Source: Microthyrium microscopicum (taxonomy: Eukaryota > Ascomycota > Dothideomycetes > Microthyriales > Microthyriaceae). From it: a DNA stretch of 64,000 nt. Positions 1 to 13,622 of the stretch are shown here, one piece after another. Position 1 is the first letter of the stretch. The number at the start of each line of letters is the position of its first letter. Below the pieces are notes generated by a model that saw only the letters and a list, made by a program, of their open reading frames with translations, did not search any database and was not told where the DNA came from. The position numbers and the translations under genes are program-made. The stretch is from contig MU004235.1 in NCBI GenBank assembly GCA_010405405.1, positions 510,538 through 574,537 on the forward strand, given 5' to 3'.

Positions 1-157
1 ATCCTTCTTCTTTATTACCTAGAGCTATAAGGACTCTACTAAGCTATTTATATTTATAATAGGTCATTATTAGTTAACCTAACTAATAACGCTTTATCCT
101 ACGTAGATATATCCTATTAGTAGTTATCTTAAACTAGAGGTATCCTAGTTCCTAATA
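1..157 (-). repeat. 3' LTR of gypsy-1 (partial)
   Basis: Bases 1-157 align without gaps to 8512-8668 (offset 8511). On the minus strand this LTR starts at 157 with TATTAGGAAC, a RIP form of TGTTAGGAAC. The window edge cuts off its other end. Confidence 0.85.
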
Positions 158-173
158 TTATCTCTCTTCTTAA
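158..173 (-). other. Polypurine tract of gypsy-1
   Basis: Directly upstream of the 3' LTR on the minus strand is the purine run AAGAAGAGAGATAA. This position fits a plus-strand primer and sets the element orientation. Confidence 0.55.
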
Positions 174-840
174 GGCTATTTATTCTAAAGAGTATATTTA
201 AGAGTTCTAATAGATATTTCTTATACTTATATATAGCTTTTAACTATACTCTATTATACTAAGATTTAGAAGAGAATAAGGCTTAACTAAACGTATAGAA
301 TTAGGTCACTTATACCTTAGGAAGTCTTCTATAGCCTAGTAATATTCTTATTCTTTAGCTTTAGTATATTACTTATTTAAGATAGATAGCCCTCTATTTT
401 TTACTTACTCTAAATAAATAGCTCTCTATTTTTTACTAGTCTTAGGCTATAATTAACTATATTAACTTAAACTTAAAGGAGTCTAATTATTAAAATTAAA
501 TATATTAGTAAGATATTTAATAAGTAATTAATAGCTTTATTAGAGTCTTAATTAGTTAATACTAGCTTTATTAGAGCTAAATTAACCTATCTATAAATAT
601 AGTATAGTACTACTATTTATATTTAATTAGATCTTATTAAAATACTACTAGATAGTTATCCTATATATAGTATAAGTTATCTAGTTATTAAAATATATAT
701 AGCTTAACTTAGTTAGTTATACTATATTAGATATACTAAATTTATATTAGTTTAGTATAATTAGCTTTATAGTAGGTTAAGTAGCTATAACCTATATATA
801 AAACTACTCTATAAGCCTTATTTAGCTCTAGATTAGAGGT

Positions 841-895
841 ATATTTTAATTTTATTTTATATTAAAAAGGGTTCTTAAAAGGGTACCCTTTATAT
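841..895. repeat. Short direct repeat, left copy
   Basis: About 55 bp resembling 2998-3052. The shared core reads GGGTTCTTAAA followed by a TACCCTTTATATA block, and this copy contains the 12-bp palindrome AAGGGTACCCTT. The pair brackets a 2.1-kb block that does not fit the gypsy-1 gene order. Confidence 0.6.
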
Positions 896-2997
896 ACGTA
901 TCTTAATACTTCTTATATCTAATTAAGAGTTGTTTTACGTTATTTATAGTAAGGTATTTAAATCCTTACTTAAAAGTTTAGAAACTCTAAGGTTAGGATT
1001 ATACTTTCCTATTTAGGAAGTTATAATCTTTCTAAGTACTTACTATACTACGTATAACTTCCTTTTACTATAAGAAGCTCTTATAGATCTTTACTAAGTA
1101 CTATTATATTAATACTTAGCTATTTTAGGAAGGTAGAGAGATTTAGGTATAAAATAACTCTTTTTACTCTAAATTCTCTATCTCTTATTCTTTATACTCT
1201 AAATCTTAAGGTAAGTAGAAATTCTATAGTTTTATAAATATATATAAAAATTACTATTACTAACCTATTTTGCGTTATAAGTCCCTCTTTAGTAATTATA
1301 AATTTTCTTTTCTTAATTATTAAGTTACTTAGTACCTTTTTAGGTTCTCTTAACCTATTTTAGTATACTTTATATCCTTCTAACCTTTAATAACTTATCT
1401 TAACTAATCTATATACTTTTAAATCTATCTTTATTTAAAGTAGGCATTAATATAAATAAGTTACTTAAAGATTCTATTAAAGGCTCTTAGGTCCTTACTA
1501 AGAACAATTTTAACTCTAGTAAGACTATAGTAACTATTCTTACTAATAATAATATTATTACGTCCTATAATAACTAAATCTTAACTACTAATATTATAGA
1601 CCTTATTAAAGTAGTCTCTAAAAATAAGATAGAGTAAGAATATGCTAATAAAAGTATTATAACCTTACTTAGCTTATTATAGTATTACTTAATCTTAAAT
1701 CCTTATTAGCGTTATATAGAGGTCTATATTATATATTTTCCTCTTTCTTTAACTACTAAACTTTACCTTATTCCTAACTTAGACTATTATTATACTTAGC
1801 AAGTTAGTTTAGATAAGTACTTTATTAAATACCTTAATATAAAGTTAACTAAAGATTATCTAAAAGTAATATCTTATTTTAGCTTATTTTATATTATATT
1901 ATACTAATATAAGTAGGTTATTCCTTATTAGAACTTTTATAATAAGGCTAAGCTTATCTTAGTTTATATTATAATTAATAAGGTTATTTATACTCTTAAG
2001 AATAATTCTTAAGATAAATTATCTTATAAGGATAAGTATATACTTTATAATAGCATTTAGTATACTTATAAATATATAGTAACTCTTTATAAGTTATAAG
2101 TACTTATTTTAACTAATTCTAGTCTAATTTTACGTATTTAGATACTAATTAGTTTATAATTATATATCTAAGTAGCTAGTAGCTAACTTCTTCCTATTAT
2201 ATTCTAGTATTACTAAGAGTAGCTTCTACGCAACCTACGTACTTATTAATTACTATATAGGTACTAAAGCTATCTAAAAGCTAGTAGATAATAGCCTTTT
2301 AAAATTAAAAAAGCGTATTATAGCTTATTTAGCTTTCTTAGGCACTAATATCTAATTCTATTCTCCTAAGCGCTTTAAGTGCTATAATATGCTATATTCC
2401 TAGCGTTAAAACTTCTACTATATTATTAGTCCTTAAGGACCTAACTTATCTTAAGTAAGTCTTTTTATATTTATAATAAGTTACTTTGCGTCTAACTATC
2501 TTATAGTAACTTACTAATATTAAGAATAATCTAAGTAGCGTTCTTATAAACTCTTAAGCGCTTCTTAAGTACTATAAGGCCTATCTTAGTACTTTTAAGC
2601 GCTAAGAGGTTAAGGCTTATATTAAAAAAACTATTAAGGCCTTCTATAAGAATAATTATACTAATAAGGACTATTCTAAGGTTAAGGCTATAGGTTCTAC
2701 TATAAAAAAGCGCAAGATAGGCTAGGTAGCTTTTTCTTAAGTTAAAATAAGGTTAGATAGGTTATCTTAAGTCTTTTAGAATTTAGTATTATCTATACTT
2801 AGCCTTAATTAGCTAAGTAGGGCTATTTCTTATTATATTAAGTTATTTTATATCCCTTAAGGACAAGTTAGTTAGTAGATACCCTTCTAAGACTTCCTAA
2901 GAATAAGTTCATTAATAGATACCCTTATAGAACTATTATATAGCTAATTTAATTCCTAGTTAGAAATTACTTATTCTTTTATATATTTTCTAATACG
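896..2997. mobile_element. Unidentified block inside gypsy-1, possibly a nested insertion
   Basis: AT-rich, RIP-like sequence between two direct repeats, in a place where a chromovirus should have only a short 3' untranslated region. The plus strand between about 1440 and 2780 has long stretches that look like degenerate coding sequence, including a Lys/Arg-rich part near 2560-2720. A possible CCHC-like segment lies near 2375-2410. I could not find a reverse transcriptase or transposase motif. It might be a gag or LINE ORF1 remnant, or an unusual 3' region of gypsy-1 itself. Confidence 0.35.
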
Positions 2998-3052
2998 TAT
3001 TTTAATCCTATTTTACGTTATAAAGGGTTCTTAAAGGAGTACCCTTTATATA
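2998..3052. repeat. Short direct repeat, right copy
   Basis: Second copy of the repeat at 841-895, with a few transitions between them. At about 55 bp it is too long for an ordinary target-site duplication. Confidence 0.6.
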
Positions 3053-6000
3053 TATATAAAGACTTATTTTGCATATTATTCTAAGTTTTTTTATATATTT
3101 ACAACTTAGTAGTTTTCTTATATATTTATTATCTAGCACTATTTTTAAGTCACTTTAGATTAATTTATTATAATATACGTATAAGAGAATTAATTTAGAT
3201 TCTAATTAGTAAGAAAATTATAAAGTAACTATTCTTCTTCTTTTAAAAGCTTATCTTAAGTCTTTTAAGTCTTTTTTAGCCTTCTTAGCTATCTTTTTAG
3301 TCTTATAAGGTTAAGATCTATTAACCTATCTATAATATTATCTAAATACGTTATTTCGTATTTAATTGCTCTTCTAATTATACTTATTACTAGTACAATA
3401 CCCTTCTTAGTTAACTTTACGTAATAGCGTTTTAAAGTAGTTAAAGAAAAGTTAGCTATAGGCTTTTAAGTTAATTTAGACTTTAGGTAATCTTTCTATT
3501 TTATAAGGTAGTAGTATTTATTCCTTTTATCTACTATATGCTTTATTACCCCCTTTATATTATATATATTTAGGTCTTCTAAGTTTAAAGAATCCTATAG
3601 TAATATAGACTTCTATAGAAAGTAGAGGTTTAACTTATATAGCTTTAATAGAAAGATATAGAATATATTATAAACTTATATATTTTTTAGGAAGTTAAGC
3701 TAATAAGTATTAGCGTTTATAATCTCTATAATCTTAAAGGAGCCTATATATTTAATATTAAGCTTCTTCTTAATATAAGTAGTCTAAATATTCTTTATAT
3801 TAAGTAGGACTTAGTTATTAATATTTAAATAAATATCCTTTTTCCTTTTATTATACTAGTTAGCCTAATATAGCTATACTTTAGCTAATTTATTCCTTAT
3901 TACGTATTATAAAGATAAAATATAGTTTACTATCCTTTTAGCGTTAGGTATAATACTTTTTAATAACATTTTAGCTAATTTAGGAGTATAGAGGTTCCTT
4001 CTAGTATATATAATAAAAAGAGTAACCCTAGTTAATAAGTAAATACTATTATTATAGTTAAACTTAGCTAAACTAAGCTATCTTGCCTAATTATCCTATT
4101 CTTAATACCTATAAATCTATAGGTAGTACTTAACCTCTTAGTTTAAGTACTTTATTTAACTATTAGTTTATAAGTAGAATACTATTAAGAGCTTTCTAAA
4201 GATAGAAAGGTAATAAAGGAACGTTTTCTAATACTTAGAAATAAAGAGAAGTCCTTAATTAAATATAATAGTATAAAGTATACTATATAGGTATATAACC
4301 TTTTATAAAAAGATCTTAATAAGATCTTTTACGTTTATATTCTTTCTTATTAGGACATAGTAGACTATTTTAGTTAATTTATTAATAACTACTATAATAA
4401 AGTTATAGATTTAACTATTATAGATACTTAGAGGTAAATCTATAATAAAATCTATAGTAATATCCTTTTATAGTATTTCTAAGACTAGTAAGGCTATTAG
4501 TAACCCTTTCTAAGCCTATCTAATAGATTTATTACGTTAGTAGTTAAGATAAACTTTATAATAGTCCTTAACATCCTTCTAGATATAGTCTTAAGTATAG
4601 TAGCGCTTAATCTTCTTAAGTATCTTCTTAGACTCCTTATAACTACCCTCTATAGTATTATTATAAAACCTTTATAGAATTTTCTTCTTTTATAACTCTT
4701 CCTTAATAAAAATAAGATTTCTACTTATCTATTTAGCTTTGTTTAAGTTATTCTTAGCTAGAAGTAGTTTATTAATAGCTAAAATCTTACTAGAGCTTAT
4801 TTTTAAATACTTTTAAGTCTTAGTAGGCTTATCTTAACTCCTCTTAAGTTAGTTTATAGTAAGATACTATATATTAATACTAATATATATAATAATAGAG
4901 TTTATAAGTCTAATAGCATTAGTTTTAGCTATAGGAGTATTATTAAGCTATAACTTATTATAAAGCAAATTAAGTAATACTTCTATAGTCTTTTTCTATT
5001 CTCTTTAGCCCTCTTTAATATAGTCTAAATATCTTAAGAGTCTATTAGCTAGATTTATCTTACCTAGGTAGTACTTAATATTAAAATTATATTCTAAGAG
5101 TAAATCTACCTACCTTGTATATATTAATAATATTTTTAATATTATTTTAAGTAATTTAAGATTTATATAGTCTATTAAGACTTAAAATTAGTCTAGTAAG
5201 CCTTATAAGTACTTTCTAAATACTTTTAAGGAATCTATAATTACTAAAAACTCTTATTATAGAGTTCTATAGTAGCTCTCTAGTAGAGATAATTTTTAAG
5301 AATAGAATATAATAGGTTTCTATAGGCTATCTTAGCTCTTATTATACTATCTTTAGCTTAATATCTTATAAATTGCCCTTCTAAAGGTATTAGTCTCTAA
5401 CTATATAGAAAGTATAAAGTTAAAATAAGCTAAAATTAATATATTTATAAAAGAATCTTTTAGTTTATTAAAAGAATCTAAGGCGTCTAGTAGTAATTTA
5501 ATATTTATAGACTCCTCTTACTATAGCTTTAAGCCTTTTAGAGCCTAACCTAGTTCTTTCTAAGTTAAGGCGTTTAGTAGTATAATAATATAAAAGAATC
5601 TAGTAATAAACTAATAATAATAGTTTATAAAGCTAATAAATTCCCTTACTTAGTATATATTATATAGTTTTAGCTAATCTAAATATATATTAACTTATAA
5701 CTAATCTATAGTAGTACTATCTAGAATTATAATATAATCTAGATACTCTATACTACTAGTATAAAACTTATACTTAAATAGTTTTATATATAAATAATAC
5801 TTTATAAGTTATTATAGGACTTCTTAGATATCTTTAATATATTACTCCTTAGTTTTAAAGTAAATAAGGATATTATTAAAGTAAATAATATATATTACGT
5901 CTACTAAGCCTTTTAATACTTAGTTAATATATACTTAGAAGGCTATAAAAGTATTTATAAGTCTAAATAAGACTACTATATACTTAAATATCCTATATTT

Positions 6001-8484
6001 AGTTCTAAACGTAGTTTTCTACTTATTACTATCTTTAATACGTAAATAGTAGTAAGCTTTATATAAGTTAAGGCTAGTAAAAAACTTAGCGCCTTAAAGT
6101 CTATTTAATAACTCTTTAATAAGAGGTAATATATACTAATTCTTAATAGTAATATTATTTAGGCCTTAGTAGTCTATATAGAGTTATAATATCCTATCTT
6201 TCTTCTTTATAAAGAAGATAAGGGCTCTAGTAAAGGATCTTAACTTCTAAATCTAACCTTTTATAAAGTAAGTATCTAAGTACTTATATAGAATAACTAA
6301 CTTAGCCTCTAAAAAGCTATAAATAAGTCTATATAGTACTATAGCGCTTAGCTCTAAGTTAATCTTAAGGTCTTATAGACTATATTAGGCTAGTTTAAAT
6401 ATATCTTATTTACTAAAAGTTTTAGCAAACTATAAATACTTACTTAGAAGCTCTTTTATAGATAAATTTAAGTCTAGTAATCTAATTAGATAATTAAATA
6501 GTTAGGATAAACTATCCTAAGCTAACTTAGAGAACTTATTAGTATTTATAGTCCCTATTTTACTATAAAAGCTACTAAAAGGTTACTCCTACGTAAAAGT
6601 CTTATTCTTAAAGTCTAGAAGAGGATTCTACTTCTCTAACTAGAGTATTTCTATAATAATAGGGTAATATAAGGAGTCTATAATATAAAATAACCCTATC
6701 CTAGTTTTAAAAAGGCTATTTAAGTTAACTACTATTACTATAGCTTCTATAACTTTATAAATTTATATAAAAATACTATTTAGGTATATTATAAGTATTT
6801 TAAAAAGGAGAGTAATATAGAGCTAAAGTCTTTTAGCTAGCTTAACGTTTATAATATTAAAGTATAACTTATAATTAACTATAATATCTAAGAATAGAGC
6901 TTCTTAGCCCTTATTATTCCTTAGACTCCCTTATAGGCATATTTACTTTAACTTTAGTCTTATAAAGTCTACCTTACTAAGTAAGTTATTATTCTTAGCC
7001 CTTAATATCTCTAGGACATATATAATAATAGTCTTATAAAGCTATTTAGCGCTAGGCTAGGCTATCTTATTAATAAGAGAGGCTACTAAGTCTTAGTCTA
7101 TAACTTTATAGCCTTATCTTTCCTTTATAGCTTAGAGTATTCTATTTTAAAATAGAGTTTACTATATTTAAAGTATTTAACCTTTTTTAGGTTAGACTCT
7201 AGCAAAATATCTATATTCTAAGTTATTTTAGGCGTAGTCTATTCTACCTTACTATTCTTTAAAGAGTAGAAGGACTTTCTAGATATTCTTAGCTCTTTTA
7301 AGCCCTTCTTATACTTATATTTATCTTCTAAGGAATATAAGCATTATTTTAAGAAAGGTTATCTTAGGTTTACCTTTTTAGGAGTAGAATAGGTCTTAGC
7401 CTCTATAGAACTAAGAGTCTAGTATAAGTTAGCCTTTTTAAGGGCCTTTTTAACTATAGTAGTAGTAAACTTCTTATTAAAGAGAATCTTCTTCTATATA
7501 TTTTTAAGAAAACCCTTATAGAACTAAAAGAAGTAACCCTTTTAATTATTATACTCCTATTCCTTCTATAACTTAAAAAGGTTATTATAAAGCTCCTAAG
7601 GATGATATTAACCTAATTTAACTATCTAGAACTTCTTAAAAGTAATATATTCTTACTTTATAGGGTAACCTAAATAGCTTAGTATATAGTCTTAGACTAC
7701 TTACTATATCTTTTAGAATCCTAAGTCCTAAGACTCTTTATAGAAAATAAGATTATTTAATTCTATTTATAATAGCTCTTTCTTAAGCTAATTACGTCTA
7801 TAAATATACTAGTAGAGTTACTAATTATAAGTACTCTCCTAATAAAAAGGTTTAATAAACTTCTATTTAATATTATTAATCTAGGATATATATTCTTAGA
7901 GACTCTTCTCTTTATAAAGCTCTATCTTAGGCCTATCTTAGTTTAAAAGTCCTAAGAGGGCAAAAGCTTAGCTTAAAAGACGCTAATTAAGTCTTATTAT
8001 ATTAACTTAGCTAAAGTTCTTTAACTCTTAGGTAGTTTTAAGCTTACTAGACTAAATTACCTAAGCTTTTACTATTAGCTCTTATATCTTAAGCTCTAAC
8101 TTTTTTTTATTAATAAGCGTATTAAGTTCCTCTTTATAGTACGTTATAAAGTTATTTTAAGTCTCTCTAGGCCTAGGTAAGTTAAGATTAGCTAATTTAA
8201 TATTAGATAGGTCTAATAGACCTCTAAATATATTAGTTTAGAGCATAATAGGTACTAGTAATCTTTAGCCTAATAGTTAAGGCTACCTAAGTTCTATCTA
8301 GGCGCTAAGGTCTAAATATCTACTATTAGACATAGTTTCTAATTAAATAAAAGATAAAAATAATTTCTTTAAGTACTTAAGGGTTAAAAAGTAATTATTA
8401 TATTAAAAATAGGTTATTCTAAGTAGGTAAAGACTATAATTATTACGATTTAAGTAAATACGTAAAAATAAGGATAAGAGTAAT

Positions 8485-8668
8485 TGCTAGGAAGTTACTT
8501 AGATCCTTACAATCTCTCTTCTTTATTACCTAGAGCTATAAGGACTCTACTAAGCTATCTATATTTATAATAAGTTATTATTAGTCAACCTAACTAATAA
8601 TGCTTCATCTTATGTAAACATGTCCCATTAGTAGTTGTCTTAAACTAGAAGTGTCCTAGTTCCTAATA
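8485..8668 (-). repeat. 5' LTR of gypsy-1 (184 bp)
   Basis: Outer end 8668 matches base 157. On the plus strand the left end at 8485 reads TGCTAGGAAG, and the right end in reverse complement reads TATTAGGAAC, so the two ends form a near-perfect terminal inverted repeat with TG/CA borders. Several CA and TG dinucleotides survive between 8580 and 8660, so this copy is less mutated than the interior. The left border is inferred from the inverted repeat. Confidence 0.7.
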
Positions 8669-11600
8669 ATAATATTTAAAAGTCTTTAGAACTATATTAC
8701 TAATATCTTTAAGGCTTAAGATATACTTTAAGCACTTTAGAAAGGTATTTATTTTTCCTAAACTAGTATAATCTTAAAGCTAAATAAAGAATTTAATACT
8801 TTAAGAAAGGAGTATAAATAATAAGAACTATAACTCTAGCTAACTTACTAAATATTCCTTTAAAGAGAAAGTTCCTTTTACGATAAGAATAGAATCTTTA
8901 AGAAATAGCTTATAAATACTTTTATAAACGTTACTTAAGCTTCTTGCCCTAGTACTTAAATATAGTTTACTTATTATTATATAGAAGATAAATAACTTAC
9001 TCTTTTAGAATATATTAAGAAGTATTAGACTATCTATAGTAAGAAAACTATATTAGTATTATAATCTAGTATTACTTTTACTACTATCCTTAATAAAAAG
9101 ACTTAGGAAAAGATATCTTAACCTAAGAAGACTTCCTTAAATACTAATATTTATTAACTTTCTTTAATATCTAGATTATAAAGTTCTTAGAAGAATAAAA
9201 AGATAGTTCTTTCTTACCTCTATAGTAAGACAAAATACTATAATAATTATTTCTATCTTTAACTTAATAAACGTCTAAATGAATAGTATCTTAACCCTAA
9301 AGTAGAAGTAAAAATTAAGGAAAGCCTTAAAAATTCTTAGCTTAAAGTAAAAATTAATTATATCTTTAAAATAAGTTATAATTAAGAGCGTAGTAATAAT
9401 AACTAACTACTTAAAATAATTAAATATATAAGTATTAGAATAGTAGTTATAAAAGTTATAATATCTATAGTAGTTAAGATATCTTCTAATAGAAGGTTTA
9501 TTCTTAATTCTAAAGCAAATATATATATTTATAATAATAGATCCTATTTTAAGATATATAAGAGTATTCCTAATTCTTTAATTCATAGTAAGGTCTCTTT
9601 ATAAGTTATAGGATATAGTAATATAAATATTACTATCTTAAGCTCTAAAGAATACTAAATAGTTACTCTCTATAATATTACTTATATACTTAGCTTTTAT
9701 AAGAATCTAGCTTCCTATTATAAGATAAAAGCTATAAGATATTACTAGAATGATAAAATAGGCTAAATTAGACATATTAAAATAGAAAAGCTTCTAATTA
9801 AGATTATCTCCTCTAATATTTACTTCTTCTTTAAAAATAATCTTTACTATACCTTTCTTATAATATTATTACTTCTTTATACTTCTATAGCTTCTATATC
9901 TAAATAGCACTAATAAATAGGTTATATTAGTAAAGCTATAGTATCTTACATAGAATACGCTACTAAAGATATAAAAATTACTCTAAACGTTACCTCTTCT
10001 AAAGATACTAAAAATAATAACTATTTCTATAAAATCTATATCAAAATAAAGTAAAAGAAATAGATCTCCTATTAACTAATAGATTTAGGCTTAAAGCCCT
10101 TTAAGAAGCTTTATATTAATCTAATTTAAGTTAAGAAAAGCTATAATAATAATTACTAAATTATTTACGCTTACTATACTATTATAAAGTTTTATTTATT
10201 AGAAATACTTCCTTAGAAGATATAAGAGAATTATATTTAATTCCTACGCTACGTGCTTACTATTATTAAGAATATAGATTATAAAGTAAGTAATATTAAA
10301 TATAAAGTTCTTTAAATCTATAAAAATTATAAAGCTATAATAAATAAGAAGTAGAATAATAAGATCTAGCTAAATAGTATTATTAAAGAACTATCTATAC
10401 TCTATACTACTTTATAAAATAGTCTTATAGAAGTATTAGGACAAATTCTAATATCTATTATAAAGGCACTAAAATAGTATAGTAGCCTTCTAGATATATT
10501 ATAGCTTAAACTTACTTACTTAGTAGTATATCTACTTAATAGGATCCTAAAGAAGTAGCTAAACTAGAGAATACTCTTTAAAATAGTATTTAAATAAGTG
10601 CTAGATCTCTTATTAGTCTAAATTATTAGCTTAAAAGCCTATATTTATAATCCTAATATTCTAAAGCTTAAGAAGCTTTAATCTTGCTTAATTAAAGGCT
10701 AGCTAATAGGTTATACTAGAAGTAATATCTTTAGAGTCTAGATTCTTTTAAATAATCGTATTATTAAAGCATAAAATATTATAATTAATAAAACTATTAA
10801 ATTTAATACTACTATACTTACTATAATTAATAACTAATCTACTAACGCACTCCTAGATACGCTACTTTCTTATCTTAAAATAAATGTTAGTAGTAGTATA
10901 TTTAATCTATAAGAAGCTAAATAATAGCCTAATTAAAATTAGGGAGTATAGAATACTTAATAATAAGAACAAGATAGCTATTAGACTTCTAAAAACAATT
11001 CTAATTAACCTATATTTAATAACTAGCTAATAATGCCTAATTCTATATTATTACTACTATCTTAGCCTTCTTTATAATATCTAATACTTTCTATAAGTCT
11101 ATTACCTACTTAAGATTATACTAAATTAAGAAAGAATACTTTAGAAGATCTTACTCCTATAATTTTATTAGTACTATTACTAGCTACCTTAATAACTTAC
11201 CTAAAATAGTAGTATATTACTAAGTATAAATAAGAGATCTAAGCCTTCTAAAATGTTTCTATATATGCTATAAGAAGTAGTTATATCTTATAATCCTTAA
11301 GGACTACTAATCTAGTACTCTATAAACTTTACTTCTTTACCTTATTATATTATATATTCTCTATAGCTTTAGTTTAATGCTACTATAAAAGAGATATACT
11401 AGAATTACTAAAAACGTAGTCTAAAATAATAAAATACCTTAATTAAGACTAGTATCTTTTAGCTACTAGAATTAAAATTAAAATACTTTAAGAATAAGGT
11501 ATATTTAAAGAAGTCTATACTTCTTAAACTAATAAGCTTATTCTATTCTTAAAGTAGGTATTCTTAAAGAAGTATAATTTAAATAGTTTCCTTCTTAAAT

Positions 11601-13213
11601 ATAAGGCTAGAATCTATATAAAAAGAAATCTATAGTACTAAAATTTAGAACTAAAGATTTATACTACTACTAGAGCTTATTATATATTATATATAATTCT
11701 TATACTAATAGCTACGTTTAATCTAGATCTTTACTAATTTAACGCTATAAATACCTTCTTAAATACTATTCTAGATAAAATAGTTTTAGTTTAATACCCT
11801 AAAGGCTTTAATATCCTTAGAAAGATCTTACTACTTTACTATACCTTCTACAAACTACTAAGATCTTTATTACTATAATATTAGAATATAAGAGCTATCT
11901 TCTATATAATAAAGTTTAAGCCTATTCTAAAAGACTCTTACCTTTTTAAATATATTTAGTATTCTATCTTTCTCTTTTATTATATTAATAACTTTCTCCT
12001 TCTCTTACTAAAAGCATATTAAGTAGAAGCAAATAAGATAAAATATAAACTTAGTACGTATTATACTATAAAGGATTTAGATACTCTAAAAAGCTTCCTT
12101 AATATTTAAATACTTTAAGATTAAGCTAATTAAAAGCTCTAAATCTTATAGAACTAGTATATTAATAAAATTAGTACTAAATTCTAGCTTAATATTATAA
12201 AGAAGACTAAATATGTTATTCCTATCTTAAATCTTATTAAACTTATTCTAAATAAAGAATAGGTATCTAAAGATTAGATCTACGCTTTCTAAATACGTTA
12301 TAGCTCTATAATCTACTCTATAATAGTATATAGGCTAGATATCTATTATATAGCTTCTTATTTAAGCTACTTTAACTAGAATCCTTCTAAGCTTTACTAC
12401 TATAAGATTAAGAAAACTATTCTATATTTTTAAGTAATAAAATACCTTATACTTAAGTATTATAAAACTACTAAAGTACCTACTACTAGTAAAGAAGTAT
12501 TTCTTATAGCCTATAATACTATATTTATAAATAATTAGGAGACTTAAAGATTAACCTAAGGCTTCTTATTTAACCTATTTAGAAAACCTATTAGCTAATA
12601 ATCTTTACGCTAAAAGATAGTCTTAATATCTATAATAGAAGTAGAACTTCTATCTTTCTTAAACGCTTTAAAAAAGCTAATCTTAATCTAACGCTTCTTT
12701 TTATAGCTTAAGTTTAATCCTAATATTAAAATACTAATATTAAATAATAATACCTAAATAGTAGGTATTATAATAAAGTAGGCTTAGCTTTTATCTTCTA
12801 GATTAAAATACGTTAATATATATTAGTTCTAGTTTTGTTAAGAAGTTATAAAGGGCTATATCTTTATTAAATAGATTCTTATAGGCAAGATACTAGTAGA
12901 TAGTTTAATAAAAGCTCTCTCTCTATAAGAATATAAGAAGTTTAGAAAGATACTAAATTTAGTAAATATAAAGTACTTAGTACTAGCTTAGGAAAATTCT
13001 TCCTAAAATACTATAAATACTTTTACTATTACTATAAATTACTAAATCTCCTATATTTTTATATAAGCTAAATCTCCTATACTAGGGCTACTTAATAGTA
13101 TTCTTTATTTCCTATTTTAACTAGTTTTAATATTTTAGTAGCTTAGTCTTAGAAAACTTAAAAATTAATATTTCTTTATACTTAATACTAAGTATATCTT
13201 AAAATCTATAAGT

Positions 13214-13228
13214 TAGAAACTTAGAGGG
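13214..13228 (+). other. Polypurine tract of the copia element
   Basis: The purine-rich run AGAAACTTAGAGGG lies directly before the LTR start at 13229, as expected for a plus-strand copia element. Confidence 0.5.
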
Positions 13229-13318
13229 TATAATAGAAAGTTTGTTCTAAACCTTAGATTTATGCTAGTCCTAATCTAGGATTAGGAAGTAGAAATACTA
13301 AAATTTAGCCTCTATTAG
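13229..13318 (+). repeat. Copia 3' LTR, left part
   Basis: Begins TATAATA (a RIP form of TGTAATA) after the polypurine tract. The reading continues on the far side of gypsy-2 and ends TATTACA at 21106, the exact inverse of the start. Total LTR length is about 218 bp once gypsy-2 and one copy of its target duplication are removed. The 5' LTR is not in the window to confirm it. Confidence 0.65.
13314..13318. repeat. Target-site duplication of gypsy-2, left copy
   Basis: ATTAG directly before the LTR start TGTAACGAG. The same five bases follow the other LTR at 20974-20978. Confidence 0.8.
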
Positions 13319-13545
13319 TGTAACGAGCTGCGGAACTCAGAGCAAGCAGATAATTAGATTATATTCTAGAATCTACGAACGAAAGAGAGAGAGAAGAAGA
13401 TCTAGAAGAGCTATAGATCTATAAGGGAAGTAAGTCTGCTTAGTAAATCCTTAGGCGTGCTAACCCCCTTAGGTCTAGTGCGTAATCTTATAATAAGATC
13501 TCTCTTATAATATTACTATAAAGCTTATAAAGAGGAATTATTATA
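13319..13545 (-). repeat. 3' LTR of gypsy-2 (227 bp)
   Basis: Same length as 20747-20973 and alignable along its whole length, with mainly C-to-T and G-to-A differences. Plus-strand ends are TGTAACGAG and TTATTATA (RIP form of CATTACA). Confidence 0.9.
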
Positions 13546-13547
13546 TA

Positions 13548-13558
13548 ACCCTCCTCTT
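13548..13558 (-). other. Polypurine tract of gypsy-2
   Basis: On the minus strand AAAGAGGAGGG lies just upstream of the LTR start at 13545, which fixes the element orientation as minus. Confidence 0.65.
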
Positions 13559-13622
13559 TAGTATAGCTCTCTAAGCTATAGATTGCTAATTATATCTACT
13601 TTCCTAATTTATTTTATTCTAA

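Larger units (their letters stand above)
1..8668 (-). mobile_element. Ty3/gypsy chromovirus (gypsy-1), RIP-degraded, left end just outside window
   Basis: Degenerate LTR retrotransposon read on the minus strand. A gag-like frame opens near 8333. Reverse transcriptase lies around 5600-6300: the FFIKKKD-like stretch is at about 6171-6230, and the catalytic box near 5856-5900 reads YFNNILIY where the family has two Asp. The integrase core is near 4325-4470 (frame KDITIDFIIDLPLS, then IIVVINKLTK), and a chromodomain-like segment with LIK.KDY lies near 3470-3540. Matching LTR copies end at 157 and 8668. No frame is intact, because stops (CAG or CAA turned to TAG or TAA) recur throughout. About 27 bp of the 3' LTR should lie left of the window. 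The 3.1 kb between chromodomain and 3' LTR is too long for the family and probably contains an insertion. Confidence 0.85.
8669..13318 (+). mobile_element. Ty1/copia retrotransposon, RIP-degraded, split by both gypsy elements
   Basis: Degenerate copia polyprotein on the plus strand. In copia order there is a gag zinc-knuckle-like segment near 9215-9275, an integrase-like stretch near 10050-10320, and reverse transcriptase near 11700-12010. In the latter, FNAINTFLNTILDKIV corresponds to the copia DAVNAFL motif and FYYINNFLL to the YVDD box with both Asp changed to Asn. An RNase H-like segment at 12515-12670 includes the final TTEAEL-like motif. Stops occur throughout. The 5' LTR and start of gag are missing at 8669, where gypsy-1 begins. 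The element ends in a 3' LTR at 13229-13318 that continues after gypsy-2. Confidence 0.82.
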
